Of a DNA stretch of 40,839 nt, positions 8,091-15,270 are shown one piece after another. The position numbers were made by a program, and so were the translations under genes. Every line of letters starts with the position of its first letter. Positions within the stretch are counted from its first letter, which is position 1. This DNA comes from Lentisphaerota bacterium (GTDB lineage: Bacteria; Verrucomicrobiota; Lentisphaeria; Victivallales; Victivallaceae): NCBI GenBank assembly GCA_015061775.1, contig SUVY01000020.1:1-40839 (forward strand), given 5' to 3'. Under the pieces are notes generated by a model, which saw only the letters and a program-made list of their open reading frames with translations, searched no databases and was not told the origin of the DNA.

Positions 8091-8119
8091 TTGAAATATA
8101 TTTATCTATGTGATATAGT
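8091..8119 (+). promoter_or_regulatory. Promoter of rubrerythrin gene
   Basis: TTGAAA (8091-8096), a 17-bp spacer and TATAGT (8114-8119) form a good sigma70-type promoter 73 bp before the start codon. Confidence 0.65.
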
Positions 8120-8191
8120 ATGATAGAAGCAAGAAATAACAGCTTCACAAAAGAGAAAAACACAGTGATATTTATAAAAGGAGAAAAAACT

Positions 8192-8734
8192 ATGAAGTAT
8201 GTATGCAGCGTTTGCGGATATGTCCATGAAGGAACCGAAGCTCCGGAGAGATGCCCCCAGTGCAAAGCTCCGAAAGAGAAATTCAACGTCGTCACCGGTG
8301 AAAACACCTACGCCTGCGAGCACGTCGTCGCCTCAACTGAGGGAATCGATCCGTGGGTCGTTGAAGGTCTGAGAGCAAACTTCACCGGAGAGTGCTGCGA
8401 AGTCGGAATGTATCTTGCCATGAGCCGTCAGGCGGAGCGCGAAGGATATCCGGAAATCGCCGAAGCCTACAAACGTTATGCCTTTGAAGAGGCAGAGCAC
8501 GCCGCAAAATTCGCAGAGCTGCTCGGAGAGGTTTTGACCTCCAGCACCAAGAAGAACCTCGAGATGCGCGCCGAAGCCGAGTGCGGAGCCTGCGGAGGCA
8601 AATTCGAGCTCGCCAAACGCGCCAAAGAGCTTGGTTATGACGCTATCCACGACACCGTCCACGAGATGGCAAAAGACGAAGCCCGCCACGGAAAAGGCTT
8701 CGAAGGCCTGCTCAAACGCTACTTCGGCAAATAA
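8192..8734 (+). CDS. Reverse-type rubrerythrin (N-terminal rubredoxin domain)
   Basis: A 180-residue cytoplasmic non-haem iron protein. A rubredoxin domain comes first (CSVC at Cys5/Cys8 and CPQC at Cys21/Cys24). A ferritin-like four-helix di-iron domain follows, with carboxylate and His ligands (E67..E70, FEEAEH around 98-103, EMAKDEARH around 158-166). Canonical rubrerythrin has the rubredoxin domain at the C-terminus; this order is that of reverse rubrerythrin, which reduces hydrogen peroxide (and oxygen) in anaerobes. The start at 8192 was chosen over an upstream in-frame ATG because of the strong AAAAGGAG site. It is monocistronic, with its own promoter and terminator, and a PerR-like site is upstream. 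It suggests an anaerobic host with peroxide defence. Confidence 0.9.
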   Translation: MKYVCSVCGYVHEGTEAPERCPQCKAPKEKFNVVTGENTYACEHVVASTEGIDPWVVEGLRANFTGECCEVGMYLAMSRQAEREGYPEIAEAYKRYAFEEAEHAAKFAELLGEVLTSSTKKNLEMRAEAECGACGGKFELAKRAKELGYDAIHDTVHEMAKDEARHGKGFEGLLKRYFGK

Positions 8735-8757
8735 TAGAGCCCCCAAAAAAATGGTCA

Positions 8758-8790
8758 ACAAAAAGCGGAGTTTATCTCCGCTTTTTGTTT
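8758..8790 (+). terminator. Intrinsic terminator of rubrerythrin gene
   Basis: A perfect 12-bp stem (CAAAAAGCGGAG / CTCCGCTTTTTG) with a 5-base loop ends in a T-rich run, 24 bp after the stop. Confidence 0.9.
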
Positions 8791-8822
8791 GCTCATTTTC
8801 TGATAAGGAGAGATCGTTCTTG

Positions 8823-8957
8823 GAGAAGGGGAAAACTTCTTTTCACGAGAAAAGAAGCCGAACGTCGGCTTCGTTATTCTTTTCCCCCTGTCCCGCCATA
8901 GCCTTGGCGACGGCGGATCTCACCCTTTCAAGAAAAGCGGGGAAACTTTTTTATTTA
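8823..8957 (+). repeat. Dispersed ~150-bp repeat, copy B
   Basis: Nearly identical to 40684-40837 (same orientation) and to 400-553 (inverted), slightly shorter at its left end where the GAGATGATGCGGGG part is missing. It sits between the converging rubrerythrin and pseudopilin 3 genes, immediately after the rubrerythrin terminator. Confidence 0.85.
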
Positions 8958-8994
8958 CCTTTACCTACCCATGTCGGGAACAGAGCCTACAGAT

Positions 8995-9048
8995 AAAAAA
9001 AACTCCGGTGCAATGCCTAGAAAGAGATTGCGCCGGAATTTTTTATAA
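8995..9048 (-). terminator. Terminator of pseudopilin gene 3 (bidirectional)
   Basis: An 11-bp stem (TCCGGTGCAAT / ATTGCGCCGGA, one G.U pair) flanked by A-run and T-run on both sides lies 14 bp beyond the stop codon of the minus-strand gene. Confidence 0.75.
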
Positions 9049-9061
9049 TTTCAAGGCAGAA

Positions 9062-9901
9062 TTAAAGAGTGTTGATTAGGACAGGTGTTTTGTCATCCTT
9101 ATCAAGGAAAATACGGTAATTGAGGGAATTGAGGCTAACGGCTGTTCTGACTTGGTAATCAGTCGCCTGATTGAGATCGACGTGACCATCAGCCCAAAGA
9201 GCTGCACTGCGGCCATTGTGATTGGGAACTATTCCAAGTGATGAGCTGATATAGAATTTCCAACCTGGAGCATAAACATCAGTCTGGTATGGTAATTTGG
9301 TTTCCACAAGGCAAAGCAAATCAGATGGCTGCTTCATACGACCGATCGGAATACCGGTTCCCATCATGTCAGCAGTATCGCCGGTGATGGCGAAGAGCAT
9401 TCCGCTGCCTTTGGGGTAAGCGCGATTCATCGGATGATTGCGGGGATGGTTAAACGTTGCGTAGGTACGGTTCTTCGCAGTGCCATATTTGCGCCCGGTC
9501 TCATAATCCGGAACTATGCTTGACGGGCAGTAAAACATATTGTAATTGGTAATGTAGTTTCCGCAAACCTTGGGAGCAAGTTTATCCATAGCGCTATTGC
9601 CGTGCTTAATGACAAAATCACGGCAAATCAAGCCGAGCAGATTGATTCCCTCGCTAAAAGTTTCAGTCTTTGGATGCCACAACATAATAACGTCACCGTG
9701 GTCCTGAGCGTACTGAAGCATTCCGAGACCGATCTGCTTCATGTTATTGTTGCAGCTGCTGGTCTTGGCACGCTCACGGGCACTTGAAAGAGCAGGCATG
9801 AGGATGGCTGCCAATATGGCGATGATGGCAATTACAACGAGGAGTTCAATTAGAGTGAAGGATACCTTCACTCTCTCATCATGATGAGAACGTTTTTTCA
9901 T
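9062..9901 (-). CDS. Pseudopilin-like protein 3
   Basis: A 279-residue protein with [29 protein letters not shown] as its prepilin-type helix from Phe15 (positions given; cut after Ser14 expected), an [21 protein letters not shown] segment and the H-X9-DG motif ([12 protein letters not shown]). The start at 9901 follows AAGGAAAAC; an upstream in-frame ATG lacks a binding site. The first 14 residues are encoded by two adjacent palindromes (9852-9888). It is closely related to pseudopilin 4 along its length and shares with it the upstream promoter and terminator remnant, so it arose by segmental duplication. Role unknown; probably a membrane-anchored pseudopilin. Confidence 0.85.
   Translation of the reverse strand: MKKRSHHDERVKVSFTLIELLVVIAIIAILAAILMPALSSARERAKTSSCNNNMKQIGLGMLQYAQDHGDVIMLWHPKTETFSEGINLLGLICRDFVIKHGNSAMDKLAPKVCGNYITNYNMFYCPSSIVPDYETGRKYGTAKNRTYATFNHPRNHPMNRAYPKGSGMLFAITGDTADMMGTGIPIGRMKQPSDLLCLVETKLPYQTDVYAPGWKFYISSSLGIVPNHNGRSAALWADGHVDLNQATDYQVRTAVSLNSLNYRIFLDKDDKTPVLINTL
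9852..9888 (-). repeat. Adjacent palindromes in pseudopilin 3 leader
   Basis: A 10-bp inverted repeat with a 3-base loop (AGAGTGAAGG / CCTTCACTCT, 9852-9874) is followed without a gap by the perfect 14-bp palindrome CTCATCATGATGAG (9875-9888). On the coding strand the distal arm of the first encodes Ser-Phe-Thr-Leu of the prepilin motif. Confidence 0.8.
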
Positions 9902-9948
9902 TTTAGTTTTCCTTTCTTGCAAAAAGTGAAATTCCACTACCACTGTAT

Positions 9949-9977
9949 ATTATACAACAAAATCAGAAAATCCGCAA
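9949..9977 (-). promoter_or_regulatory. Promoter of pseudopilin gene 3
   Basis: On the minus strand CCCCTTGCGG (-35 TTGCGG, 9972-9977), a 17-bp spacer and a perfect TATAAT (9949-9954). Confidence 0.7.
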
Positions 9978-10000
9978 GGGGAAAACAATAAAAAACAAAT

Positions 10001-10068
10001 AAAAAAACTCCCGCAAGCGTGATAACTTGCAGGAGCTTTTGAAAAGTTTCCGGTATCGGAATTACTTT
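10001..10068 (-). pseudogene. Remnant copy of rpsS 3' end and its terminator
   Basis: Bases 10025-10068 are identical over 44 bp to 13168-13211, which is the terminator arm, spacer and last codons (Lys-stop) of rpsS. The matching left arm of the terminator (10008-10017) carries one change that mispairs. Beyond 10068 the sequence turns into an unrelated GC-rich stretch (10070-10140) in which I see no gene. This is a scar of a segmental duplication. Confidence 0.75.
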
Positions 10069-10171
10069 ACCGCCGCGGCGCAGCTGCAAGGCGCGAGATT
10101 GACCACGGGGCGCCGCCGCCGGTCAGATCATCTCACAACATTTGAGACATTAACTTTTTATACAAAACTCA

Positions 10172-10206
10172 GAAAAAAGCACCCTCCGCAAGGGGGGTGC
10201 TTTTTT
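10172..10206 (-). terminator. Intrinsic terminator of the AIDA-repeat gene
   Basis: AAAAAAGCACCC pairs with GGGTGCTTTTTT around a short GC-rich loop, 13 bp beyond the stop codon; T-run on the minus strand. Confidence 0.85.
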
Positions 10207-10218
10207 ACACTCTGAAAA

Positions 10219-12099
10219 TCAGGCGATGATATCGAAGGAGCTTTTCAGGTCGGTTTCGATGCGGGCTTTGAGATCTACCCAGTTGCCCGCGTAGCCGTTG
10301 CCCCAGTAACCCATTCCGCCCCAGCCTGTATTGTACTCGCGGAGCAGGAGGTCGGCGCAGCCGTCACCGTTGTAGTCTCCGGCGGCTTCGATTTCAAAGC
10401 CTTCTCCGAGAGTTCCTCTCCAGCGTTTGGTCTGGCTGTTTCCGTCATCCCATATCCAGACGTTGTTGGTGTTGCGGTCGAGCACCATGATATCGTCTAT
10501 TCCGTCTCCTTCAAAGTCTCCTACGGCGGCGACTTCCCAGCCGCTTTCGAGCTTGCCGACACTCTGGGTCTTCCAGTTCCAGGTGGCAAAGGTGGTGTCC
10601 TGATTTGTCCAGAGGTAAACTTGGTGGTTATAGTTGTTGACCATCACAAGTTTATCCATTCCGTCATCGAATGAGCCCGCGCCCTCGATAGTCCATGTGG
10701 CGAAGTCTCCCTCGTTGACGTGGAAGATATCCTTGTAGGTGGTTCCTCCGAGGACGACTCCGATGCTTCCGTTGGTATCGTAGATGAGGATGTCGTCGTA
10801 TTCGTCTCCATCGAGGTTGGCGAGGCATTGGGTGTTGAATGAGCCGTCAACTTTACAGAGGTTGACGTAACCATAACTGCCTTTGCGCAGGTCTGTCCAT
10901 GCGGCGAAACGGTTTCCGACTCCGTTATAGAGCAATACTCCGTCGTAATCGACTTCAGAACCTTTGAAGTGTCCGACTCCGGCAACACGCCAGAGGTCAG
11001 CTTCTGCGCCGCTCCACTCCCAGACGCCCTTCCAAGCCGGACGGACGCTTCCGTCGGTCGCCATATAGCCCACTTTGCCCTGCTCGCTGTCCCAAGCCAA
11101 TATCTGTGACACTCCGTTGGTAAGCAGGTTGGTAACGGGAGCTTCGGCAGCGTTCTTATTCTGAACGCTCAAATGCAAGTTTCCGTTGGAATTGGTCAAT
11201 TTGTATTTTCTATCATTGTACTCAAACACATCTCCATCGACGGTAATCGTGCCGATATTTTCGTCTCCGGCATAAAGGGTCAGTATTGATGAGATGTTCT
11301 GCGCTTTCTGGGCGAGCTTGTAGATTCCGTACTCCTGGTCGGCTTCAACCGTGATGGTGTAGGTCGGAGCTCCGTTTATCAGAGAAAGGTCATTAACTAT
11401 ATAACCGTCTGCCACCGTTCTATCAGTAACTGTAAAGTCGATAATCGCGCCCCCGTAAGCTGAGACGATCGCGCCGGAATATATATTCAAACCGCCTTTG
11501 GCTGTTCCTCCGCTTGAAATGCGCATGAGACCACCAGAGTTTACTGTGGTACTGTTTGCCTCTCCGCGGCTGGTGACATACAGATTTCCACCACTATTTA
11601 CCGTGGTACTGTTTGCCTCTCCGCGGCTGGTGACATACAGATTTCCGCCACCTTTTACCGTGGCGCTGTTCGCGACTCCGCCATTGGATATGTACAACTT
11701 TCCATATTTTTCTACAACGGTGTTTGTTGCCTCTCCACCACTTAATATATATATACACCCACTATTTTTTACGGTGGTGCTGTTCGCGATTCCGCCGGAG
11801 GAGATGTACATATCGCCCCTGGAATTTACGGTGGTACTGCTTGCGATTCCGCCGGAGGAGATGTTCATCCTGCCACTGGAATTTACGGTGGTGCTGTTCG
11901 CGATTCCGCCGGAGTAGATGTTCATCCCGCCACTGGAATTTACAGTGGTGCTGTTCGCGATTCCGCCGGAAGAGATGAACATATAGCCACTGGAATTTAC
12001 GGTGGTGCTGTTCGCGACGCCGCCGGAGTAGATGGTCATATAATCGTTAAAAAGAGTGATACCGTTGCTGATTACTCCGCTTGAAATAAGATATGCCAT
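10219..12099 (-). CDS. AIDA-repeat / FG-GAP-type surface protein
   Basis: A 626-residue protein in two parts. Residues ~21-200 are nine complete 19-residue repeats of the form ISSGGIANSTTVNSSG (AIDA-type beta-helix repeats). Residues ~330-620 hold several FG-GAP/VCBS-like units with calcium-binding-type DxDGDxxDD loops (NLDGDEYDDILI, DFEGDGIDDIMV, DYNGDGCADLLL), suggesting a beta-propeller. The start at 12099 was chosen for TGGAGG with good spacing; an upstream in-frame ATG has none. No classical signal peptide is visible (MAYLISSGVISNG), which is odd for a protein built of surface modules. It lies between two pseudopilin genes and has its own promoter and terminator. Adhesion or matrix binding is inferred. 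Confidence 0.8.
   Translation of the reverse strand: MAYLISSGVISNGITLFNDYMTIYSGGVANSTTVNSSGYMFISSGGIANSTTVNSSGGMNIYSGGIANSTTVNSSGRMNISSGGIASSTTVNSRGDMYISSGGIANSTTVKNSGCIYILSGGEATNTVVEKYGKLYISNGGVANSATVKGGGNLYVTSRGEANSTTVNSGGNLYVTSRGEANSTTVNSGGLMRISSGGTAKGGLNIYSGAIVSAYGGAIIDFTVTDRTVADGYIVNDLSLINGAPTYTITVEADQEYGIYKLAQKAQNISSILTLYAGDENIGTITVDGDVFEYNDRKYKLTNSNGNLHLSVQNKNAAEAPVTNLLTNGVSQILAWDSEQGKVGYMATDGSVRPAWKGVWEWSGAEADLWRVAGVGHFKGSEVDYDGVLLYNGVGNRFAAWTDLRKGSYGYVNLCKVDGSFNTQCLANLDGDEYDDILIYDTNGSIGVVLGGTTYKDIFHVNEGDFATWTIEGAGSFDDGMDKLVMVNNYNHQVYLWTNQDTTFATWNWKTQSVGKLESGWEVAAVGDFEGDGIDDIMVLDRNTNNVWIWDDGNSQTKRWRGTLGEGFEIEAAGDYNGDGCADLLLREYNTGWGGMGYWGNGYAGNWVDLKARIETDLKSSFDIIA
11527..12039 (-). repeat. 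Nine 57-bp coding repeats (AIDA type)
   Basis: Nine in-frame 57-bp units encode the 19-residue AIDA-like repeats, and a tenth is degenerate below 11526. The two last units (11527-11583 and 11584-11640) share a 44-bp identical core and encode identical peptides, which indicates recent duplication or slippage. Confidence 0.85.
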
Positions 12100-12135
12100 A
12101 AAAATACCTCCAGATGTTAAAATTACCTGCATTAC

Positions 12136-12165
12136 ATAATATTGCATACTTTTCCTATTTTGCAA
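12136..12165 (-). promoter_or_regulatory. Promoter of the AIDA-repeat gene
   Basis: On the minus strand GCTTGCAA (-35 TTGCAA, 12160-12165), an 18-bp spacer and TATTAT (12136-12141), 37 bp before the start codon. Confidence 0.5.
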
Positions 12166-12193
12166 GCGGGTATTGCTCACTTATTGCTATAGA

Positions 12194-13015
12194 TTAAAGT
12201 GTTCTAATATTGACGGGAACGGTATCATCCTTATTGAGGTAAATATAGTAATTGAGGTAATTTAGACTCATAGCTGTTCTGCGTTGGTAGTCTGCTGCCT
12301 GATTTAGATCGACGTGCCCATCAGCCCAGAGAGCAGTGCTGCGTCCGTTGTGGTTGGGAACAATTCCGATTGTATTATTGCGATAGTATTTCCATAAAGG
12401 AACAAAAGTCCCTTTATTATCGTATGGATTTGAAGTTTCCACAAGACATAGCAAATCGGATGGCTGTTTGAGACGTCCAATGGGCAAACCGGTTCCCATC
12501 ATGTCTCCGGTGTTACCGGTTATGGCAAAGAGTGCACCGCTGCTCTTAGGATAAGCTCGGTTCATCGGATGTGCATGTGCTTCATTGAACGTGGCGTAGG
12601 TGCGGTTCTTCGCAGTTCCATACCTGCGTCCGGTTTCATAATCGGGAATTATGCTCGCTGGACAGTAAAACATATTGTAGTTAGTAATATAATTTCCACA
12701 AACCTTTGGAGCAAGATTTGCCATTGCCGTGTTGCCATGTTTGATGACAAAACTGCGGGAAATCAACCCGAGCAGGTTGATACCTTCTGTGAAAGTCTCA
12801 GTCTTCGGATGCCATAACATAATAACATCACCGTGATCTTGAGCGTATTGGAGCATTCCGAGACCGATCTGCTTCATGTTATTGCTGCAACCACTACTCT
12901 TGGCACGTTCCCTTGCAGACAAAAGCGCAGGCATAAGGATAGCAGCCAATATAGCAATAATGGCAATTACAACGAGGAGTTCAATTAGAGTGAAGGAGCA
13001 TTCCTTCACTCTCAT
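12194..13015 (-). CDS. Pseudopilin-like protein 4 (leader out of frame)
   Basis: A 273-residue paralogue of pseudopilin 3, with prepilin helix from Phe8 ([19 protein letters not shown]), [20 protein letters not shown] and [12 protein letters not shown]. The only in-frame ATG upstream of the motif is at 13015 and lacks a ribosome binding site. A well-placed AAGGAAACGATT-ATG at 13049 instead opens a different frame that ends after 22 codons, at a TGA formed where AATTGA encodes Ile-Glu of the motif in the correct frame. Either the leader suffered a frameshift, or the 22-codon ORF is translated first and couples to the internal start. The rest of the protein is intact. It follows rpsS and its terminator. 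Confidence 0.75.
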   Translation of the reverse strand: MRVKECSFTLIELLVVIAIIAILAAILMPALLSARERAKSSGCSNNMKQIGLGMLQYAQDHGDVIMLWHPKTETFTEGINLLGLISRSFVIKHGNTAMANLAPKVCGNYITNYNMFYCPASIIPDYETGRRYGTAKNRTYATFNEAHAHPMNRAYPKSSGALFAITGNTGDMMGTGLPIGRLKQPSDLLCLVETSNPYDNKGTFVPLWKYYRNNTIGIVPNHNGRSTALWADGHVDLNQAADYQRRTAMSLNYLNYYIYLNKDDTVPVNIRTL

Positions 13016-13020
13016 ATGAG
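12987..13020 (-). repeat. Overlapping palindromes in pseudopilin 4 leader
   Basis: An 11-bp perfect inverted repeat with 4-base loop (AGAGTGAAGGA / TCCTTCACTCT, 12987-13012) overlaps the palindrome CTCATATGAG (13011-13020) by two bases. The only in-frame start codon (13013-13015) lies in the centre of the second palindrome. A further CAGGTG-TTCT-CACCTG hairpin lies at 13075-13090 in the untranslated leader. Confidence 0.8.
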
Positions 13021-13095
13021 ACGGGGCTCATACAAGAGTTTTTTCTCATAATCGTTTCCTTATTTTTTATAACTCAGGTGTTCTCACCTGTTTAT

Positions 13096-13123
13096 AATAT
13101 ACACAAAATTTAAAACTCTGCAA
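13096..13123 (-). promoter_or_regulatory. Promoter of pseudopilin gene 4
   Basis: On the minus strand CCCCTTGCAG (-35 TTGCAG, 13118-13123), a 16-bp spacer and TATATT (13096-13101). It is the counterpart of the gene 3 promoter. Confidence 0.6.
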
Positions 13124-13145
13124 GGGGTATAATCAAAAAAAGCAA

Positions 13146-13182
13146 TAAAAAAACTCCTGCAAGTTTGACTTGCAGGAGCTTT
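13146..13182 (-). terminator. Terminator at the end of the ribosomal protein run
   Basis: Perfect 10-bp stem CTCCTGCAAG / CTTGCAGGAG with a 5-base loop followed by seven T residues on the minus strand, 22 bp after the rpsS stop. Confidence 0.9.
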
Positions 13183-13204
13183 TGAAAAGTTTCCGGTATC
13201 GGAA

Positions 13205-13471
13205 TTACTTTCCGGAGACCACACCGTGATCCTTGAAGGTACGGGTCGGAGCGAACTCGCCCAGCTTGTGGCCAACCATGTTTTCGGTCACGAACACAGG
13301 CACGAACGCTTTGCCGTTGTGGACGTTGAACGTGTGTCCAACGAAATCCGGAATGATCATGGAACGACGGCTCCAGGTTTTGATGGCAACCTTGTTCGCA
13401 GGATTCATTTTTTCGACTTTGTCGAGAAGATGCTGATCGACAAAAGGTCCTTTTTTGATGGATCTCGGCAT
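13205..13471 (-). CDS. rpsS: Ribosomal protein S19
   Basis: The 88-residue protein has the standard S19 sequence ([47 protein letters not shown]). It forms part of the head of the 30S subunit beside S13. Its ATG overlaps the rplB stop by one base (TAATG). In most bacteria rplV, rpsC, rplP and the spc genes follow; here a terminator follows and then pseudopilin genes, so the S10 cluster is cut at this point. Confidence 0.97.
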   Translation of the reverse strand: MPRSIKKGPFVDQHLLDKVEKMNPANKVAIKTWSRRSMIIPDFVGHTFNVHNGKAFVPVFVTENMVGHKLGEFAPTRTFKDHGVVSGK

Positions 13472-14298
13472 TATTTCTTCCTCCGCTCAACGATGAAGTT
13501 CTTAGAAGTTTTCTTCGGATTGCGGGTACGTTTGCCTTTAGCAAGCTGTCCCCACGGTGACACGGGATGACCGCCTCCGGAGCTACGGCCTTCGCCTCCT
13601 CCCATCGGGTGGTCAACCGGGTTCATAACAACGCCGCGGACGTGCGGACGTTTGCCGAGGTAACGCTTCTTACCGGCTTTACCGAGCTTGGCATTCATCT
13701 TATCGATGTTGCCGATCTGACCGATCATAGCACGGCAATTGACGTGGATCATACGAACCTCGCCTGACGGAAGTTTGATCTGAGCATAGCTCTCTTCCTT
13801 ACCGCGGAGAGTCGCAACCTGTCCGGCTGAACGGGCGATCTTGGCTCCGCATCCGGGAGTAAGCTCGATGCAGCAGATATCAACGCCGACCGGAATGTCT
13901 TTGATGCAAAGGCAGTTGCCCGGTTTCAGCTCGGCCTTGGAGCCGTTCATGACTTTATCGCCGACTTTGAGTCCGTTCGGAGCAACGATGTAGGACTTCT
14001 CTCCGTCCGCGTAAACGATCAGAGCGATGTTCGCGGTACGGTTGGGATCGTACTCGATGGTCTTGACGGTCGCGGGAACTCCATCCTTTTTACGGAAGAA
14101 GTCAACAGCACGGTAACGGCGTTTGTTACCGGCTCCGCGGAAACGGGTGGTGATACGACCGGCGTTGTTGCGTCCGCCGGTTGATTTCTTGCCGCGGGTC
14201 AAGCTCTTCTCAGGAGCAACATTGCTCAGAGCAGAACGATCCACGATGGACATGTGACGCAACGAAGGGGTCGTCGGATTAAAACTTTTGATAGCCAT
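13471..14298 (-). CDS. rplB: Ribosomal protein L2
   Basis: 275 residues, normal length. It carries the N-terminal [11 protein letters not shown] start, the central RNA-binding fold and the C-terminal [23 protein letters not shown] block with the conserved His next to the peptidyl transferase centre. It binds 23S rRNA and helps subunit joining. It lies 15 bp after rplW, in S10 order. Confidence 0.97.
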   Translation of the reverse strand: MAIKSFNPTTPSLRHMSIVDRSALSNVAPEKSLTRGKKSTGGRNNAGRITTRFRGAGNKRRYRAVDFFRKKDGVPATVKTIEYDPNRTANIALIVYADGEKSYIVAPNGLKVGDKVMNGSKAELKPGNCLCIKDIPVGVDICCIELTPGCGAKIARSAGQVATLRGKEESYAQIKLPSGEVRMIHVNCRAMIGQIGNIDKMNAKLGKAGKKRYLGKRPHVRGVVMNPVDHPMGGGEGRSSGGGHPVSPWGQLAKGKRTRNPKKTSKNFIVERRKK

Positions 14299-14313
14299 TT
14301 CTTATTTCCCCTC

Positions 14314-14595
14314 TCAGATGATCTCGATGCTGCCTTCGGCGAGCGTGACAATAGCACGTTTCCAATCCGCACGGCGTCCCATTTTCATGGAGCGGCCGGC
14401 ACGTTTGGCTTTGCCGAGATAGTTCATCACATTGACGGATTTGACCTTAACCTTGAAGAGCTCTTCAACAGCACGGCCGATCTCAACGCGTCCAGCGGCA
14501 GGATGCACACGGAAAGTGTACTTCTTGTCCTGGATCAGAGCGTTGGTCTTCTCAGTCACAACGGGAGCGATGATAACTTCAAATGCATTCTTCAT
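14314..14595 (-). CDS. rplW: Ribosomal protein L23
   Basis: A 93-residue protein with IIAPVVTEKTNALIQDKKYTFRV and the loop VKSVNVMNYLGKAKRAGR typical of L23, at the polypeptide exit where trigger factor and SRP dock. It sits 12 bp after rplD and 15 bp before rplB, as in the S10 operon. Confidence 0.96.
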   Translation of the reverse strand: MKNAFEVIIAPVVTEKTNALIQDKKYTFRVHPAAGRVEIGRAVEELFKVKVKSVNVMNYLGKAKRAGRSMKMGRRADWKRAIVTLAEGSIEII

Positions 14596-14607
14596 TATTC
14601 AATCTCC

Positions 14608-15255
14608 TTACGCCAGACGTCCGACAAACGCATCCAGAGCGTCTTTGGTGAAGACCAGCTTCTTGAAGCGCAGCAGCTCATAGACATTGACAGTCGCTGA
14701 ACGGCGCAGCACCAGGTTCGGCAGGTTGCCGGTGGCGCAGACGGCGGCCTCTTCGTACTCAGGAACTGAGAGAAGAACGGTCTCATCAGCAACGTTGATG
14801 TTCTTCAGAACTGCAACTGCACTGCGGGTCTTGTGATCCGGAAGAGCAAACTTATCCAGAACCAGCACGTCTCCCTCGACGATGCGCTCAAAGAGTGCAC
14901 GCTTCAGAGCCAGTGCCAGAACTTTCTTGTTCATCTTCTTGGCAAAACTGCGGGGCTGGGGTCCAAAAATGGTACCGCCACCGACCCAAACGGGGGAACG
15001 GCTTGAACCGGCACGGGCACCGCCACGGCCTTTCTGACGCCAGGGCTTGGCACCGCCTCCGCGAACCAGTCCGCGAGTCTTGGTGCAGGCGGTTCCGGCA
15101 CGGGTTCCCGCGAGATACGCGACAACCGCATCGTGGACAGCCTGAACGCCCTTGTTCTTGTTTTCTTCTTTTTCCAGCTCGATCACGCCTGCGGGAATGG
15201 TGTACTCACCGACCCGGGCTCCGGTGCAATCGAGGATATCAAGAGTATTCTGCAT
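14608..15255 (-). CDS. rplD: Ribosomal protein L4
   Basis: 215 residues. It has the extended loop TKTRGLVRGGGAKPWRQKGRGGARAG (residues ~58-83) that lines the exit tunnel, and the C-terminal globular domain. In enterobacteria L4 represses its own S10 operon. A structured spacer upstream of rplC could serve such a purpose here, but nothing in the sequence proves it. Confidence 0.96.
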   Translation of the reverse strand: MQNTLDILDCTGARVGEYTIPAGVIELEKEENKNKGVQAVHDAVVAYLAGTRAGTACTKTRGLVRGGGAKPWRQKGRGGARAGSSRSPVWVGGGTIFGPQPRSFAKKMNKKVLALALKRALFERIVEGDVLVLDKFALPDHKTRSAVAVLKNINVADETVLLSVPEYEEAAVCATGNLPNLVLRRSATVNVYELLRFKKLVFTKDALDAFVGRLA

Positions 15256-15270
15256 TTCTTATTCCTCCAA

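Noticed and set aside
9902-10218. A gene in the GC-rich stretch at 10070-10140
   Set aside because: All frames are short, without start signals; the stretch lies between two terminators and a duplication scar.
12100-12180. 27-residue upstream extension of the AIDA protein as a signal peptide
   Set aside because: It spans the promoter, is not a typical signal peptide, and a strong TGGAGG site serves the ATG at 12099.
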